This document shows positions 9,823 through 18,097 of a stretch of DNA of 39,432 nt, piece after piece. Position numbers and translations under genes: made by a program. The notes beneath the pieces are model-generated. The model was not told the DNA's origin. It did not search any database and saw nothing but the letters and a program-made list of their open reading frames with translations. Origin of the DNA: a bacterium. GTDB taxonomy: Bacteria; Hydrothermota; UBA3073; JACQXS01; JAQTXJ01. The stretch covers positions 1 through 39,432 of the forward strand of contig JAQTXJ010000017.1 in NCBI GenBank assembly GCA_028688815.1. Reading direction: 5' to 3'. The stretch's first letter is position 1, and each line of letters opens with the position of its first letter.

Positions 9823-10623
9823 TTATTCTGAAAGTTTCTTGGATTTGACAGTTGGGAGGGAAAAATTTCTATATTGATTTGGGGAAATACCTGTTTTGGT
9901 TTTAAAAAGCCTGCAAAAATGTTTATGTGTTAAACCTAACTTATATGCTATCTGTGAAATATACATAGGAGTATTTGTAAGCATTGTTTTGCTTGCTTCT
10001 ATTTTGAGGTTGTTTATAAAATCTAATACGCTTGTATCCATTGTTTTGTTCCACATACGGGAAAAACTTTTACACTGCATTCCGACAGTATCGGCTATTT
10101 CTTCTGAAGATAATTTGGTTTTTTTATAATTTTCTTTTATATATTTAATTGCTTTATAAAGTTTAATGTGCGTTTTTATTGCTTTTGTCTCATCTTTTGT
10201 TGTTTTTAATTCTGAGAGTGTTTTCTCGGGCAGCGATTTTTTGCTTCGCGTTTTTCCCATTGCTTCATCTATTTTTGCCAACAGTTCATCCATAATCAAA
10301 GGTTTTGTAATGTAGGCAAAAACGTTTTTATTCAAAGCCCACATTGCGGTTTCCATAGAAGCATACCCGGTAATTATTATTATTGCTATGTTTGGCTGCA
10401 ATTTGATAAATGGAGTTATTAGATCGGCGCCTTCTATGTCGGGCAATCTAATGTCCAATAATACCAGGTTAAAAAAGTTATTTTGAATTTTTTCTAAAGC
10501 TTTTTCCCCGGATAACGCTATGTCTACCCTGTATCCTTTTTTATTGAATATAAGTTTTAAGCTCTTACAGGTGCTTTCATCGTCATCAACTATTAAAATG
10601 TTGTTCTTTTTAGTATTACCCAT
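9823..10623 (-). CDS. Response regulator, REC domain plus AraC-type DNA-binding domain (RR2)
   Basis: With the start at ATG 10623 the product is 266 residues: receiver domain with Asp13-Asp14, phospho-acceptor Asp57 in LLDIRLPD, a TGYAS switch region and the ITKP lysine, then an AraC-type helix-turn-helix pair (IKYIKENYKKTKLSSEEIADTVGM; KIEASKTMLTNTPMYISQIAYKLGL; FCRLFKTKTGISPNQYRN). The frame is open up to 10758, but the extra 45 residues look like translated spacer, and an AGGTGGG ribosome binding site at 10629-10635 lies properly before the ATG at 10623. It closely resembles RR3 downstream of the PAS kinase and may take phosphate from the same kinase (inference). Confidence 0.9.
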   Translation of the reverse strand: MGNTKKNNILIVDDDESTCKSLKLIFNKKGYRVDIALSGEKALEKIQNNFFNLVLLDIRLPDIEGADLITPFIKLQPNIAIIIITGYASMETAMWALNKNVFAYITKPLIMDELLAKIDEAMGKTRSKKSLPEKTLSELKTTKDETKAIKTHIKLYKAIKYIKENYKKTKLSSEEIADTVGMQCKSFSRMWNKTMDTSVLDFINNLKIEASKTMLTNTPMYISQIAYKLGLTHKHFCRLFKTKTGISPNQYRNFSLPTVKSKKLSE

Positions 10624-10930
10624 ATCTGCCCACCTATTATACCATATACTACCAGAACTTATTTTTTGCAAGTTTTTTGTTTGAAATGTATTGCTAATCT
10701 GTAATGTTGTCTTCTGAGACATAGATGGCATACTTGTCAACCTATGGAGGATATGCATTCTCTACGAACTTTCCCGCACTTAAATCGTGTTAATCTCTGT
10801 CCTCTGCATTGTCGTCATTCTGAGTCGAAGACGAAGAATCCCTCTGTTATTTATGTCCTGTTAATCCTGTCTGAATTTATCTTTTTTTATTTTTATCTGT
10901 TCTTTTGAGAGCGGTTTAGTATTTATGCAA

Positions 10931-10971
10931 AGCGCTTGGAACTTACCCGACCGAGATAAGTTCCAAGCGCT
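10931..10971. repeat. Perfect 15-bp inverted repeat with 11-nt loop
   Basis: The left arm AGCGCTTGGAACTTA (10931-10945) is the exact reverse complement of the right arm TAAGTTCCAAGCGCT (10957-10971), around the loop CCCGACCGAGA. It lies 40 nt downstream of the RR3 stop (minus strand). It has only two T residues after the stem in that direction, so it is not a standard rho-independent terminator. It could still stop or process the RR3 transcript, or be a dispersed palindromic element. Confidence 0.8.
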
Positions 10972-10994
10972 AAAAACAAACAGATTCTACTTTT

Positions 10995-11008
10995 TCCGCC
11001 GAAGCGGA
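10995..11008. repeat. TCCGC-type short hairpin after RR3
   Basis: Read on the minus strand this is TCCGC-TTCG-GCGGA, a 5-bp stem closed by a UUCG tetraloop and followed by AAAAAG, starting 2 nt after the RR3 stop codon. It belongs to the group of about 15-bp TCCGCC/GGCGGA palindromes also seen at 14382, 29119 and 36791. Confidence 0.7.
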
Positions 11009-11009
11009 C

Positions 11010-11858
11010 TCAGTCTTTGGCTGAGTTTGTTTCCTGGGGCTCCTTTCTTGCCCTATTTTCTCTTTTTATGCGATGTGATTTTCTATATTTCATAGGAGTT
11101 TGTTGCATCCGGGATTTAAATACGATACTGAAATATTCTTTTGAAAAACCACTTTTTTTAGCTACTTGTGCAATAGATAAATCACTATTCATCAATAAAT
11201 TGTTTGCTTTTTCTATACGGAGATTATTTAAAAAATCCTTCGGACTTAATTCCATATATGATTTCCATAAACGAGAAAGACTTTTAATGTTCATTTCCAC
11301 CGCAGAAGAGATATCTTTTACGCAAAGACGAGGGTTTTTATAATTTTGTTTTATATATTTAATGGAAGTGTAAAGTTTATATGGTATTTTCAGGTTTTCT
11401 ATTTTTTCCCTTTCTTCCAGTAATTCTTTTTTTGTTTGTTTGTATTTTATTAATTTATGATATTCCGTTTCCAGAAGATTTTGCTTTTTCTGACTTTCTA
11501 ATAACTCTTTTATTTTATCCAGCAATTCATAAATATTGATAGGTTTTGTAATGTAAGCGTTCGCGCCTTCATTTATTGCTCGCATTGCAGTTCTCAAAGA
11601 TGCATAAGCAGTAATTACTATTATCGCTATTCCCGGGTTTGTTTTCCTGAAAGAACTTATTAATTCAACTCCTTCTATGTCGGGAAGTTTTATGTCAAGC
11701 ACTGCAGCGTTAAATGATTTCTTTCGCATCTGTTTTATGGCGCTTTCTCCCGAGATAGCCATATCAACTTTGTATCCTTTCTTATCAAATATTAACTTAA
11801 GGCTTTTACAGGTGCCCTCATCGTCATCAACTATAAGAATGTTATTTTCTTTTTCCAT
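11010..11858 (-). CDS. Response regulator, REC domain plus AraC-type DNA-binding domain (RR3)
   Basis: A 282-residue regulator: receiver domain with Asp11-Asp12, phospho-acceptor Asp55 in VLDIKLPD, the ITAYAS switch motif and the ITKP lysine; then a longer, charged coiled-coil-like linker (about 118-155, rich in K and E); then the AraC-type DNA-binding domain (IKYIKQNYKNPRLCVKDISSAVEM; RIEKANNLLMNSDLSIAQVAKKSGF; FSIVFKSRMQQTPMKYRK). The C-terminal 20 residues are charged. Its ATG lies 17 nt inside the end of the histidine kinase gene, which strongly suggests that the two are cognate partners. Confidence 0.92.
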   Translation of the reverse strand: MEKENNILIVDDDEGTCKSLKLIFDKKGYKVDMAISGESAIKQMRKKSFNAAVLDIKLPDIEGVELISSFRKTNPGIAIIVITAYASLRTAMRAINEGANAYITKPINIYELLDKIKELLESQKKQNLLETEYHKLIKYKQTKKELLEEREKIENLKIPYKLYTSIKYIKQNYKNPRLCVKDISSAVEMNIKSLSRLWKSYMELSPKDFLNNLRIEKANNLLMNSDLSIAQVAKKSGFSKEYFSIVFKSRMQQTPMKYRKSHRIKRENRARKEPQETNSAKD

Positions 11859-14073
11859 GTTCTCTTATTATAGGCAGCTTTACGGCAAAAGTACTCCCTT
11901 TGTTGACTTTACTTTGCACGCCTATAATCCCCCCGTGCTGTTCTATAAAGATTTTGCTTACCGACAACCCGAGCCCGACTCCTTTCGCCCTGGTTGTAAA
12001 AAAAGGTTCGAAAATTTTCCCCATATTTTTTTCGGGTATGCCTACTCCCGTATCCGTAAAAGAAAAATATAACCATCCCGATCTATGCAATCCGGACTTT
12101 ATTAATAATTTCCCTCCTTTTGGCATTGACTGTATAGCGTTAATCAGGATATTTCCAAATACCTGTCTCAGTTGTTCAGGGTCTGCCGGCAAGGAAGGTA
12201 AATTTTCCCCGAGTCGAATGGCAACTTTAATATTTGATGGGACCTTTATATGAAATAATGCCCACTGAACAACCGCATTAATATCCGTGTTGCGTTGGAT
12301 TGGAGGCCGAGGCGAGGCAAAATGCAATAAACTGTTAATGACTCTTTCGGAGGTAGATATTTCTTTTTGCAAAATTTCAAGGGCTTCTTTGATTTCCGGA
12401 CGAGGTTTTTCAAGGGACATATTAAGAAAATAAACGCTGTTTTTAATCGCGCCAAGCGGGTTCCTCAATTCATGAGCTATCCCGCCGGACAATTGCCCCA
12501 TTATAAGAAGTTTTTCCAATTGTTCCGTTTTCCTTCGTTCGGTGCTGTCTCTAAAGATAGCCATTAAATATTCTTTGCCGGACAACATTATAGGAGATGC
12601 GCTAATATCGGCATAAAACGTGCTTCCGTTTTTTCTCTTAAACAGAATATCTTTTGCTAATGTAATTTCTTTATTTGCAAGTTTGTCGAATTCTTGAATG
12701 GCATAAGGTAGAAATTTCGGAGGATGAACGTTTTTAACTCCAATCTTTTTTATTTCTTGTTGGGAATACCCAAGCATTTTACACATCATTTTATTCCCGG
12801 CAATAAATCTTCTGGACGTTATGTCTGCCAAAAGTAACCCGTCTATTGCATTTTCAAATATGGTTTTAAACCTTTTTTCCGCCTCTTTTGTTTTTTCTTC
12901 CGCTTCCACCCGTTTACTGATATCCATCAACACTACAACGATTTTTGTGGAATCATAAGGCACGCCTTCCTCTCCTAAAGGCGCCGCTGTTACTTCTACC
13001 GGGAAAATAGTCCCATCCTTTTTTATGGCAGTATACCTTACAAGCCTATATTTGTTACCTGTCTTAAAGTCCTCTTTTAAGGTACGTCTTATACCCCGAA
13101 ATGCCTTAACGTGATCTTTTTTTGTTAGAAACTCTAGGCAGCTTTTCCCGATAAGCTCTTTCTTATTATATCCAAACATATAAAGAAGAAAATCGTTAAC
13201 ATCGAGTATTTTTCCATTACTATCTATTACCACAATACCGTTAGCTATTGAATTAAACATTGTCCGTATATAAATCTCGGATTTTCTTAATTTTTTTTCT
13301 ATGTTTTTCCGTTCTGTAATATCACGCATATCTACGATTATTCCTCTTACGGTAGAGTTATTCGTCAGGTTATTTCCAATGACTTCAAAGTCTACCCATG
13401 AACCGTTTTTATGTTTAATGCGAAATTCAATAAAATTAACATTCCCTTCAGACTTATGATTTTTGAGATTGAGTTGCGAACTAACTCTGGCAAAATCTTC
13501 AGGTTGAACCAATGAAGTAACATTTTTACCAATAAAAAATTCCTTTTTATACCCGAGCACCTTTTCTACAGAAGGACTTATATACCGGATGTTCATTTTG
13601 GCATCAAGGATCGTTACTATATCTGAAAAGTTATTTATAAGCACGCGGAACTTTTCCTCACTTTCAATCAATAACTGATGAGATATAGCCGATTGCGTTA
13701 TATCCGAAAAAAAAGCTACCATACAGATAGGCTTTCCGTATTTGTCTCTAACTATATTTGCAATGTGTTGAACCATAATTATTTTCCCATCCTTTCTTCT
13801 TATCTCTAAGTTTCCGGACGTCTTTTCGCTGTTCCACATAATCCCTATTGATTTAGAAGTCTTTTTTCCCCCGACCCCTAATGACAGAACGCTTTTCCCT
13901 ATTATTTCTTTTTTGTCTTTATATTCCCACATCTTAAGAAAAGCATTATTTACGTATATAATTTTCCCATTTATGTCCGCAACGGCAATAGCGTTAATAA
14001 AATTGTCTATTGCAATGTTTTTTAAGTCTAGTTTTAGTTCGTTAATTCCAATACCTGTATAAGGCTTTTTCAT
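11842..14073 (-). CDS. Soluble multi-PAS sensor histidine kinase
   Basis: The 743-residue protein has no membrane segment, so it senses a cytoplasmic signal. Four PAS domains follow each other (about 18-128, 137-255, 265-390 and 397-515), each closing with the PAC-type DIT/DIS/DST motif. Then come a HisKA dimerisation helix with the phospho-accepting His534 in GGIAHELRNPLG and a HATPase domain with N-box Asn645, G1 box DTGVGIP (674-680), F box FEPFF and G2 box GVGLGL (698-703). All catalytic elements are intact. The gene overlaps its response regulator (RR3) by 17 nt. A direct-repeat operator candidate sits directly upstream. Confidence 0.95.
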   Translation of the reverse strand: MKKPYTGIGINELKLDLKNIAIDNFINAIAVADINGKIIYVNNAFLKMWEYKDKKEIIGKSVLSLGVGGKKTSKSIGIMWNSEKTSGNLEIRRKDGKIIMVQHIANIVRDKYGKPICMVAFFSDITQSAISHQLLIESEEKFRVLINNFSDIVTILDAKMNIRYISPSVEKVLGYKKEFFIGKNVTSLVQPEDFARVSSQLNLKNHKSEGNVNFIEFRIKHKNGSWVDFEVIGNNLTNNSTVRGIIVDMRDITERKNIEKKLRKSEIYIRTMFNSIANGIVVIDSNGKILDVNDFLLYMFGYNKKELIGKSCLEFLTKKDHVKAFRGIRRTLKEDFKTGNKYRLVRYTAIKKDGTIFPVEVTAAPLGEEGVPYDSTKIVVVLMDISKRVEAEEKTKEAEKRFKTIFENAIDGLLLADITSRRFIAGNKMMCKMLGYSQQEIKKIGVKNVHPPKFLPYAIQEFDKLANKEITLAKDILFKRKNGSTFYADISASPIMLSGKEYLMAIFRDSTERRKTEQLEKLLIMGQLSGGIAHELRNPLGAIKNSVYFLNMSLEKPRPEIKEALEILQKEISTSERVINSLLHFASPRPPIQRNTDINAVVQWALFHIKVPSNIKVAIRLGENLPSLPADPEQLRQVFGNILINAIQSMPKGGKLLIKSGLHRSGWLYFSFTDTGVGIPEKNMGKIFEPFFTTRAKGVGLGLSVSKIFIEQHGGIIGVQSKVNKGSTFAVKLPIIREHGKRK

Positions 14074-14087
14074 AATAATGTCAGGAA

Positions 14088-14113
14088 AGTATAGCCATAT
14101 TACTCGAAGTCAA
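14088..14113 (-). promoter_or_regulatory. Candidate promoter of the kinase-RR3 operon
   Basis: On the minus strand a TTGACT (-35-like, 14113-14108) is followed by TATACT (-10-like, 14093-14088), 15 nt before the kinase ATG. The spacer is only 14 nt, shorter than the usual 16-18, which would make the promoter weak without an activator. The direct repeat at 14119-14149 ends 5 bp upstream of the -35 element. Confidence 0.35.
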
Positions 14114-14118
14114 TATAA

Positions 14119-14149
14119 ATTTATTCCCAAAAATTCGCATTTATTCCCA
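14119..14149. promoter_or_regulatory. Two 11-bp direct repeats 20 bp apart, candidate AraC-type operator
   Basis: The sequence ATTTATTCCCA occurs at 14119-14129 and again at 14139-14149, exactly 20 bp apart (two helical turns), just upstream of the -35 element of the kinase gene. A related inverted element, GTTCCCCAAAAAC on the minus strand, lies at about 14167-14180. Tandem half-sites about 21 bp apart next to the -35 are the usual arrangement for AraC-family activators, and this operon encodes one (RR3). Autoregulation is an inference. Confidence 0.5.
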
Positions 14150-14354
14150 TTTTTGGACAAAAATATGTTTTTGGGGAACAAAATAGGGGGAGGAATTAAT
14201 TGTAATCCATAGGGATTAATTGGTATTTTGGGTCCATTCGGGCGCTCCAGAGGATTTCCACAAACCTATCTCAGTATGGTAATCACCCCCAAAATCAATT
14301 TCGAATTCTGCAATCCAAATTCCCTTGTATGTTTATCCTTTAAAGTTACAGTCT

Positions 14355-14396
14355 CTATTTTGCCATTAGTATGCAAAATAGTCCGCCTCAGGCGGA
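14355..14396 (-). terminator. Double stem-loop directly after argF, possible transcript end
   Basis: On the minus strand the argF TAA is followed at once by TCCGCC-TGA-GGCGGA (14396-14382) and then by a second inverted repeat with arms CTATTTTGC and GCAAAATAG (9 bp, 9-nt loop, 14381-14355). No clean U-run follows either stem. Two back-to-back stems right after a stop codon suggest a 3'-end function, but a pair of dispersed repeats is equally possible. Confidence 0.4.
14382..14396. repeat. TCCGCC hairpin abutting the argF stop
   Basis: TCCGCC-TCA-GGCGGA, perfect 6-bp arms. Its right end directly abuts the argF stop codon (14397-14399). Confidence 0.75.
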
Positions 14397-15299
14397 TTAG
14401 CCCTTTAGGTTGCCGCACAGCCATGCCATAACTGCTTTTTCCGTATGCATACGGTTTTCCGCCTGGTCAAGAATTACCGAATGCGGGGAATCAATCACTT
14501 CGGCAGTAATTTCTTCGCCCCTGTGAGCAGGCAAACAATGCATCAGAATATAAGATGGTTTTGCATGTTTTACCAACTGCGCATTTATCTGGAATGCTTT
14601 GAATTTCTCCAATCGGAGCGCTTTTTCTTCTTCCTGCCCCATTGACGTCCATACGTCGGTATATATAATGTCTGCATCACGAACCGCTTCTACGGGGTCA
14701 TTTGTCACTACCGCGGAACTTAATTTTATGTATTCTTTTTGCGGTTCATAACCTTTTGGAGTAGCTACGTGCATTTTTAACCCACACAAATTTGCAAACA
14801 ACATAAGTGAATGACATACGTTATTCCCGTCGCCTACCCATGCAAATTTCAAGTCTTTATATCCTTTGTAAAATTCCCATATCGTGAAAAAATCCGCAAG
14901 CGCCTGGCACGGGTGTTCAAGGTCAGATAGTGCATTTACAACCGGAACACTTGCATATTTCGCAAGATCTTCAACGCTTTTGTGTTCAAAAACTCGCGCG
15001 ACTATTCCTGATACCCACCTGGATAAATTTTCCGCTACGTCTTTTACCGGTTCCCTCTTGCCAAGACCTATATCCTGGGATGAAAGATATATGGAATTTC
15101 CACCAAGTTCGTTAATTGCAGTTTCAAAAGTTACTCTTGTTCTGAGGCTCGGTTTCTCAAATATTAAAGCAAAAGTCCTTCCGCTTAAAGGTTTCTCGTG
15201 AGAATATCTCGCATTCTTAAATTTTTCCGTAAGTAGAAATAGCTTAAAAATGTCTCCCCTGTGCAAACTTTTTGTTTCTATGAAATCTTTTCCTGCCAT
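14397..15299 (-). CDS. argF: Ornithine carbamoyltransferase
   Basis: The enzyme converts carbamoyl phosphate and ornithine to citrulline in arginine synthesis. The 300-residue protein has the carbamoyl-phosphate site SLRTR (51-55) in FEKPSLRTRVTFE, the HPCQAL motif (129-134) in the hinge, DVWTSMGQE (215-223) in the ornithine loop region and the catalytic HCLPAHRG (254-261), which separates it from aspartate carbamoyltransferase. Length and motif order are normal. The start is fixed by an AGGAGG ribosome binding site about 9 nt upstream. It lies 29 nt downstream of a secreted esterase gene on the same strand; no other arginine gene is in the window. Confidence 0.93.
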   Translation of the reverse strand: MAGKDFIETKSLHRGDIFKLFLLTEKFKNARYSHEKPLSGRTFALIFEKPSLRTRVTFETAINELGGNSIYLSSQDIGLGKREPVKDVAENLSRWVSGIVARVFEHKSVEDLAKYASVPVVNALSDLEHPCQALADFFTIWEFYKGYKDLKFAWVGDGNNVCHSLMLFANLCGLKMHVATPKGYEPQKEYIKLSSAVVTNDPVEAVRDADIIYTDVWTSMGQEEEKALRLEKFKAFQINAQLVKHAKPSYILMHCLPAHRGEEITAEVIDSPHSVILDQAENRMHTEKAVMAWLCGNLKG

Positions 15300-15328
15300 C
15301 TTTTCCTCCTAAAATTTGTTTTTACTCT

Positions 15329-17791
15329 TTATTTTTTATACATTGATTGCTTCTCAAGTTTCCAATTCTTATCAAAAAATCCCGTGGATACCACACCATC
15401 CCATCCTTTCTTTTTCACGGATTTATCGTAAATTATGAAATCCGGAACTCCTGATTGCGCGCGAAGAGGCCCAAAATAATGTGATATTTTCGTCCCTTCC
15501 GCATCCGCTCCCATATAAACAACTACAAACTTGTTCGGATTTAACGGATTGGGATATATTTCTTCGAGAGAAAGCCCTTCCCGGGAAAGCATTTCTTTTC
15601 CTATCCAAATATGCTTATCTTTTATATAAATTGGAAGCTTAGAATTTATCTTTTTCGTAAAACTATTTTCCTCGGGATTTCCGAATAAAATAATGTTATA
15701 ATTCTTTATTATTTCTTCCGTTACTTCGGTATCCGGAATCATTTCTACAAATCCGTTCCCGTTTACCCACCAGAAAGACGCTTCGGAATAAGCATTTTCA
15801 TAGTTCGCGTCTCCCCTTCCGTAAACCAGAATAAACGGACTGAAATACGCCTGTTTTATCGGGCCGTAAAGCTGCGGACTCTTGTATAATCCTTTGTGCT
15901 CAAGTTTTCCCAGAACAAAAGAGTTGCCTTTCTTTATAAACGAAACCGTTTCTTCTTTGTTGAAATTAAACTTTACCGGGGTGTTGTTTATTATAAATTT
16001 TATCTCCCCGAACGGGATTAGTTTTGGCGATAGGTTTAAACTAAAAGCCGTAATATTCTGAGTACTTATGGAAATACTGTTCGGGTTAACTTTAGCTTCG
16101 ATTTTCGCATCCTGATATTCTATGTCTTGCTCGTCTATTGTAACCCAGTAATATTTATTTCTGATAAGCGGCGTTACTATCTTATAACTAATCTCTTTCG
16201 GATAAAAGTTCCTGGTTCTTGCTTTGAAGAAATCCATTATCGCTTTGTAATTAATGCATCCTGCTCCACGCTCCCCGTCATCATTTTCGTTCCACCAGTG
16301 TCCCTTCCCCGGGAGTTCGGTATAATGAACGTCGTAATTCATTAACTTAAGGTATCCTGTAAGCATACGCCCGTGAATCGGCGGAACGTTGTCGTCACTC
16401 CCGCCGTGTAAGGCATAGATTCCCGTATTCTTCGCATTTTCAAGAAAGACAAACGGATAGTATTCCCGTAATATCCTGTTACGATAAGAAAGCGGCTCGG
16501 GATGAGTGAAGAAAACACTCTTTTCAAGTATACTCGGAACGTAAAGTTGCAAGAAACTCCATCCCGATACGGGCGCTAAGGCAGCAAACAAATCGGCATT
16601 CAGTAACCCGTTAGCCCATGTCCCGTGTCCTCCCATTGAATGTCCCATAAGATATATTTTTGTCGTGTCTATATTGAAACGCTTTATTGCTTCCTGTCGA
16701 ACTTCAAGCATATCAAGCGTTCCCCAGTCTTCCCAGTTGAATCCAAAAGGCCTGCGGTTTGTAGCCGTTACGATAAACGTCCAGTCCCTGGGAGTATAAC
16801 ATTTTGCCAGACCAATAGCTTCCACTCCTGCACCGTGAAGGGCAACAATCAAAGAATACTTTTTGTCAGGAGAAAAATCCAAAGGCGGAACAACTCCAAA
16901 ATACTGAACAGAATTGTCAATCTTTGAGATGAAAGTAGCTTTATATTGGTCGCCGGGCTTAACTATGTCTATTTTTACGCTGTCGGTTAAAAGTTTGTTG
17001 CTCTTATAACTTACGGTTACCGGGAGCCATAATTCCTTCAGTCCTGCAACCGGTTTTATTACTTCAAAATCCAGTCTTATTTTTTTTGCACCAAAAGGAT
17101 ATATAGTGCTTATGGAAGTTTTGGCAGGTTTAACATAATCCGTTTTTTCCAGTGTAACCTCTAAAGAACACATTTTTTCGTCAGTAGTATTCATAAAACA
17201 AATTGCCATTGGCGCGGAAAAAGTTACCGAAGTATCAATGATATCCGGCGCCGTAACGTCTTTTAAAAGAATTAAATGGTCATTGTTCGGGATAAAACTA
17301 AGACGGAAATTGCTCTCCGTGGATAGGAAGATTCTATTCTCTCCTGCTTTTAATAATACAGGAGTGGGACAATAAGAACTAATGGAATACCCATTTTCAT
17401 TTAATCTGAAAGACGATACGCCCTTGCCAATTACAAACGCATAACAGGACTCCTTGCACTGGAATGTCGCAAATGCATAATTTGAACTGCTTGTTCCGGC
17501 GTAACCGTATATGTCTTGCAAAGTATCCCACCATACATTCTCGTAATCAAACAAGACTCTGCCTGCGGAATCAAGGTTGCGGGAAACCCATTTAACCGTG
17601 CCCCCCTGGACCAGAAAACTCGGAAGTTCTGCGCCTTCTACAGGAGTGAAATTTTCTATGGAATCCAATACTCCTATGATTCCTTCACGGGGAGAAGTTG
17701 AAAAAGGCCCCGCAGTAAGCCATTTTGAAGGACTAATAGTATCCTTCAAAGACGGTAAAAAAGAAATTAATATAAATAGTATGTTTATCAT
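15329..17791 (-). CDS. Secreted alpha/beta-hydrolase (esterase/peptidase-like), multidomain
   Basis: This 820-residue protein begins with a short hydrophobic signal (MINILFILISFLPS). The first 290 residues are beta-rich and resemble accessory beta-sandwich domains. An alpha/beta-hydrolase domain follows (about 295-530): oxyanion motif LHGAG (318-322), nucleophile Ser385 in GHSMGG, an acid residue in GGSDDN (Asp466 or Asp467) and His498 in GKGHWW. The last 300 residues contain no motif that I recognise. The layout matches large extracellular prolyl-oligopeptidase/esterase-D-type hydrolases annotated as phospholipase/carboxylesterase. The natural substrate is unknown. Confidence 0.8.
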   Translation of the reverse strand: MINILFILISFLPSLKDTISPSKWLTAGPFSTSPREGIIGVLDSIENFTPVEGAELPSFLVQGGTVKWVSRNLDSAGRVLFDYENVWWDTLQDIYGYAGTSSSNYAFATFQCKESCYAFVIGKGVSSFRLNENGYSISSYCPTPVLLKAGENRIFLSTESNFRLSFIPNNDHLILLKDVTAPDIIDTSVTFSAPMAICFMNTTDEKMCSLEVTLEKTDYVKPAKTSISTIYPFGAKKIRLDFEVIKPVAGLKELWLPVTVSYKSNKLLTDSVKIDIVKPGDQYKATFISKIDNSVQYFGVVPPLDFSPDKKYSLIVALHGAGVEAIGLAKCYTPRDWTFIVTATNRRPFGFNWEDWGTLDMLEVRQEAIKRFNIDTTKIYLMGHSMGGHGTWANGLLNADLFAALAPVSGWSFLQLYVPSILEKSVFFTHPEPLSYRNRILREYYPFVFLENAKNTGIYALHGGSDDNVPPIHGRMLTGYLKLMNYDVHYTELPGKGHWWNENDDGERGAGCINYKAIMDFFKARTRNFYPKEISYKIVTPLIRNKYYWVTIDEQDIEYQDAKIEAKVNPNSISISTQNITAFSLNLSPKLIPFGEIKFIINNTPVKFNFNKEETVSFIKKGNSFVLGKLEHKGLYKSPQLYGPIKQAYFSPFILVYGRGDANYENAYSEASFWWVNGNGFVEMIPDTEVTEEIIKNYNIILFGNPEENSFTKKINSKLPIYIKDKHIWIGKEMLSREGLSLEEIYPNPLNPNKFVVVYMGADAEGTKISHYFGPLRAQSGVPDFIIYDKSVKKKGWDGVVSTGFFDKNWKLEKQSMYKK

Positions 17792-18097
17792 AATATTACG
17801 AACTTAAGCACTAATTTTATAACTGTCAAGAATTTCAATTTTTTAAAGAAACAGAGAATGGGGATATTCACCCAGTTGAACTGGATAGGGATCTCTAATC
17901 CCCGCCTTGGCGGGGAAAGAGCTTCTTACCGCAGAGTCGCAGAGTTCACAAAGGAGAAAAACGATTTAGGATTAAAAAACAAGAAGAGCCTGATTGCTCT
18001 CGTCTGCTTACTACAATCAGGGAGAGTTCTTCCGGGCATTAATATTTATTTAAACTTGACATGGACAAGCTTATTGCTATGGATAATAATTAGTAGT
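17792..18097. other. Intergenic region with repeats upstream of the SGNH gene
   Basis: An open frame crosses 17858-18097 ahead of the SGNH gene, but its translation looks like translated repeats. It contains a CCAGTTGAACTGGAT palindrome (17868-17886), a CCCCGCC-TT-GGCGGGG hairpin (17899-17916) and a CGCAGAG-family stretch (17930-17955). Near its right end a TTGACA at 18056-18061 is followed by GATAAT at 18082-18087 (20-nt spacer) or TATGGA at 18078-18083 (16-nt spacer); either may serve the SGNH gene. Confidence 0.5.

Larger units (their letters stand above)
10624..11009. other. Intergenic repeat cluster between RR3 and RR2
   Basis: This spacer of nearly 400 bases holds, in order, a TATAAT-like box too close to the RR2 start to be a useful promoter, a CATTCTGAG-family repeat at 10814-10844, a perfect 15-bp inverted repeat at 10931-10971, and a TCCGC hairpin at 10995-11008 just after the RR3 stop. 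No further coding frame is convincing. Confidence 0.6.
14074..14396. other. Intergenic region between argF and the kinase operon
   Basis: About 320 bases without a gene. The kinase-proximal part carries the promoter and direct-repeat operator candidates. The argF-proximal part carries a 9-bp inverted repeat (14355-14381) and a TCCGCC hairpin (14382-14396). The middle (14200-14340) shows nothing that I can name. Confidence 0.6.

Noticed and set aside
10636-10641. TATAAT box upstream of RR2 as a promoter -10
   Set aside because: It lies 13 bases before the ATG, so the transcript would begin within or after the ribosome binding site, and no -35 fits.
10624-10758. N-terminal extension of RR2 by 45 residues
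   Set aside because: No receiver protein has such a leader; the ATG at 10623 has an AGGTGGG site in front and gives a normal start.
14094-14107. Sigma-54 promoter before the PAS kinase
   Set aside because: A TGGC is present but the required spacing to a GC element and the flanking consensus are missing, and the regulators here lack the sigma-54 activator domain.
17858-18097. N-terminal extension of the SGNH hydrolase by 80 residues
   Set aside because: The extension is made of repeat elements (CCAGTTGAACTGG, CCCCGCC/GGCGGGG, CGCAGAG) and the membrane anchor expected at the N-terminus begins right after the ATG at 18098.
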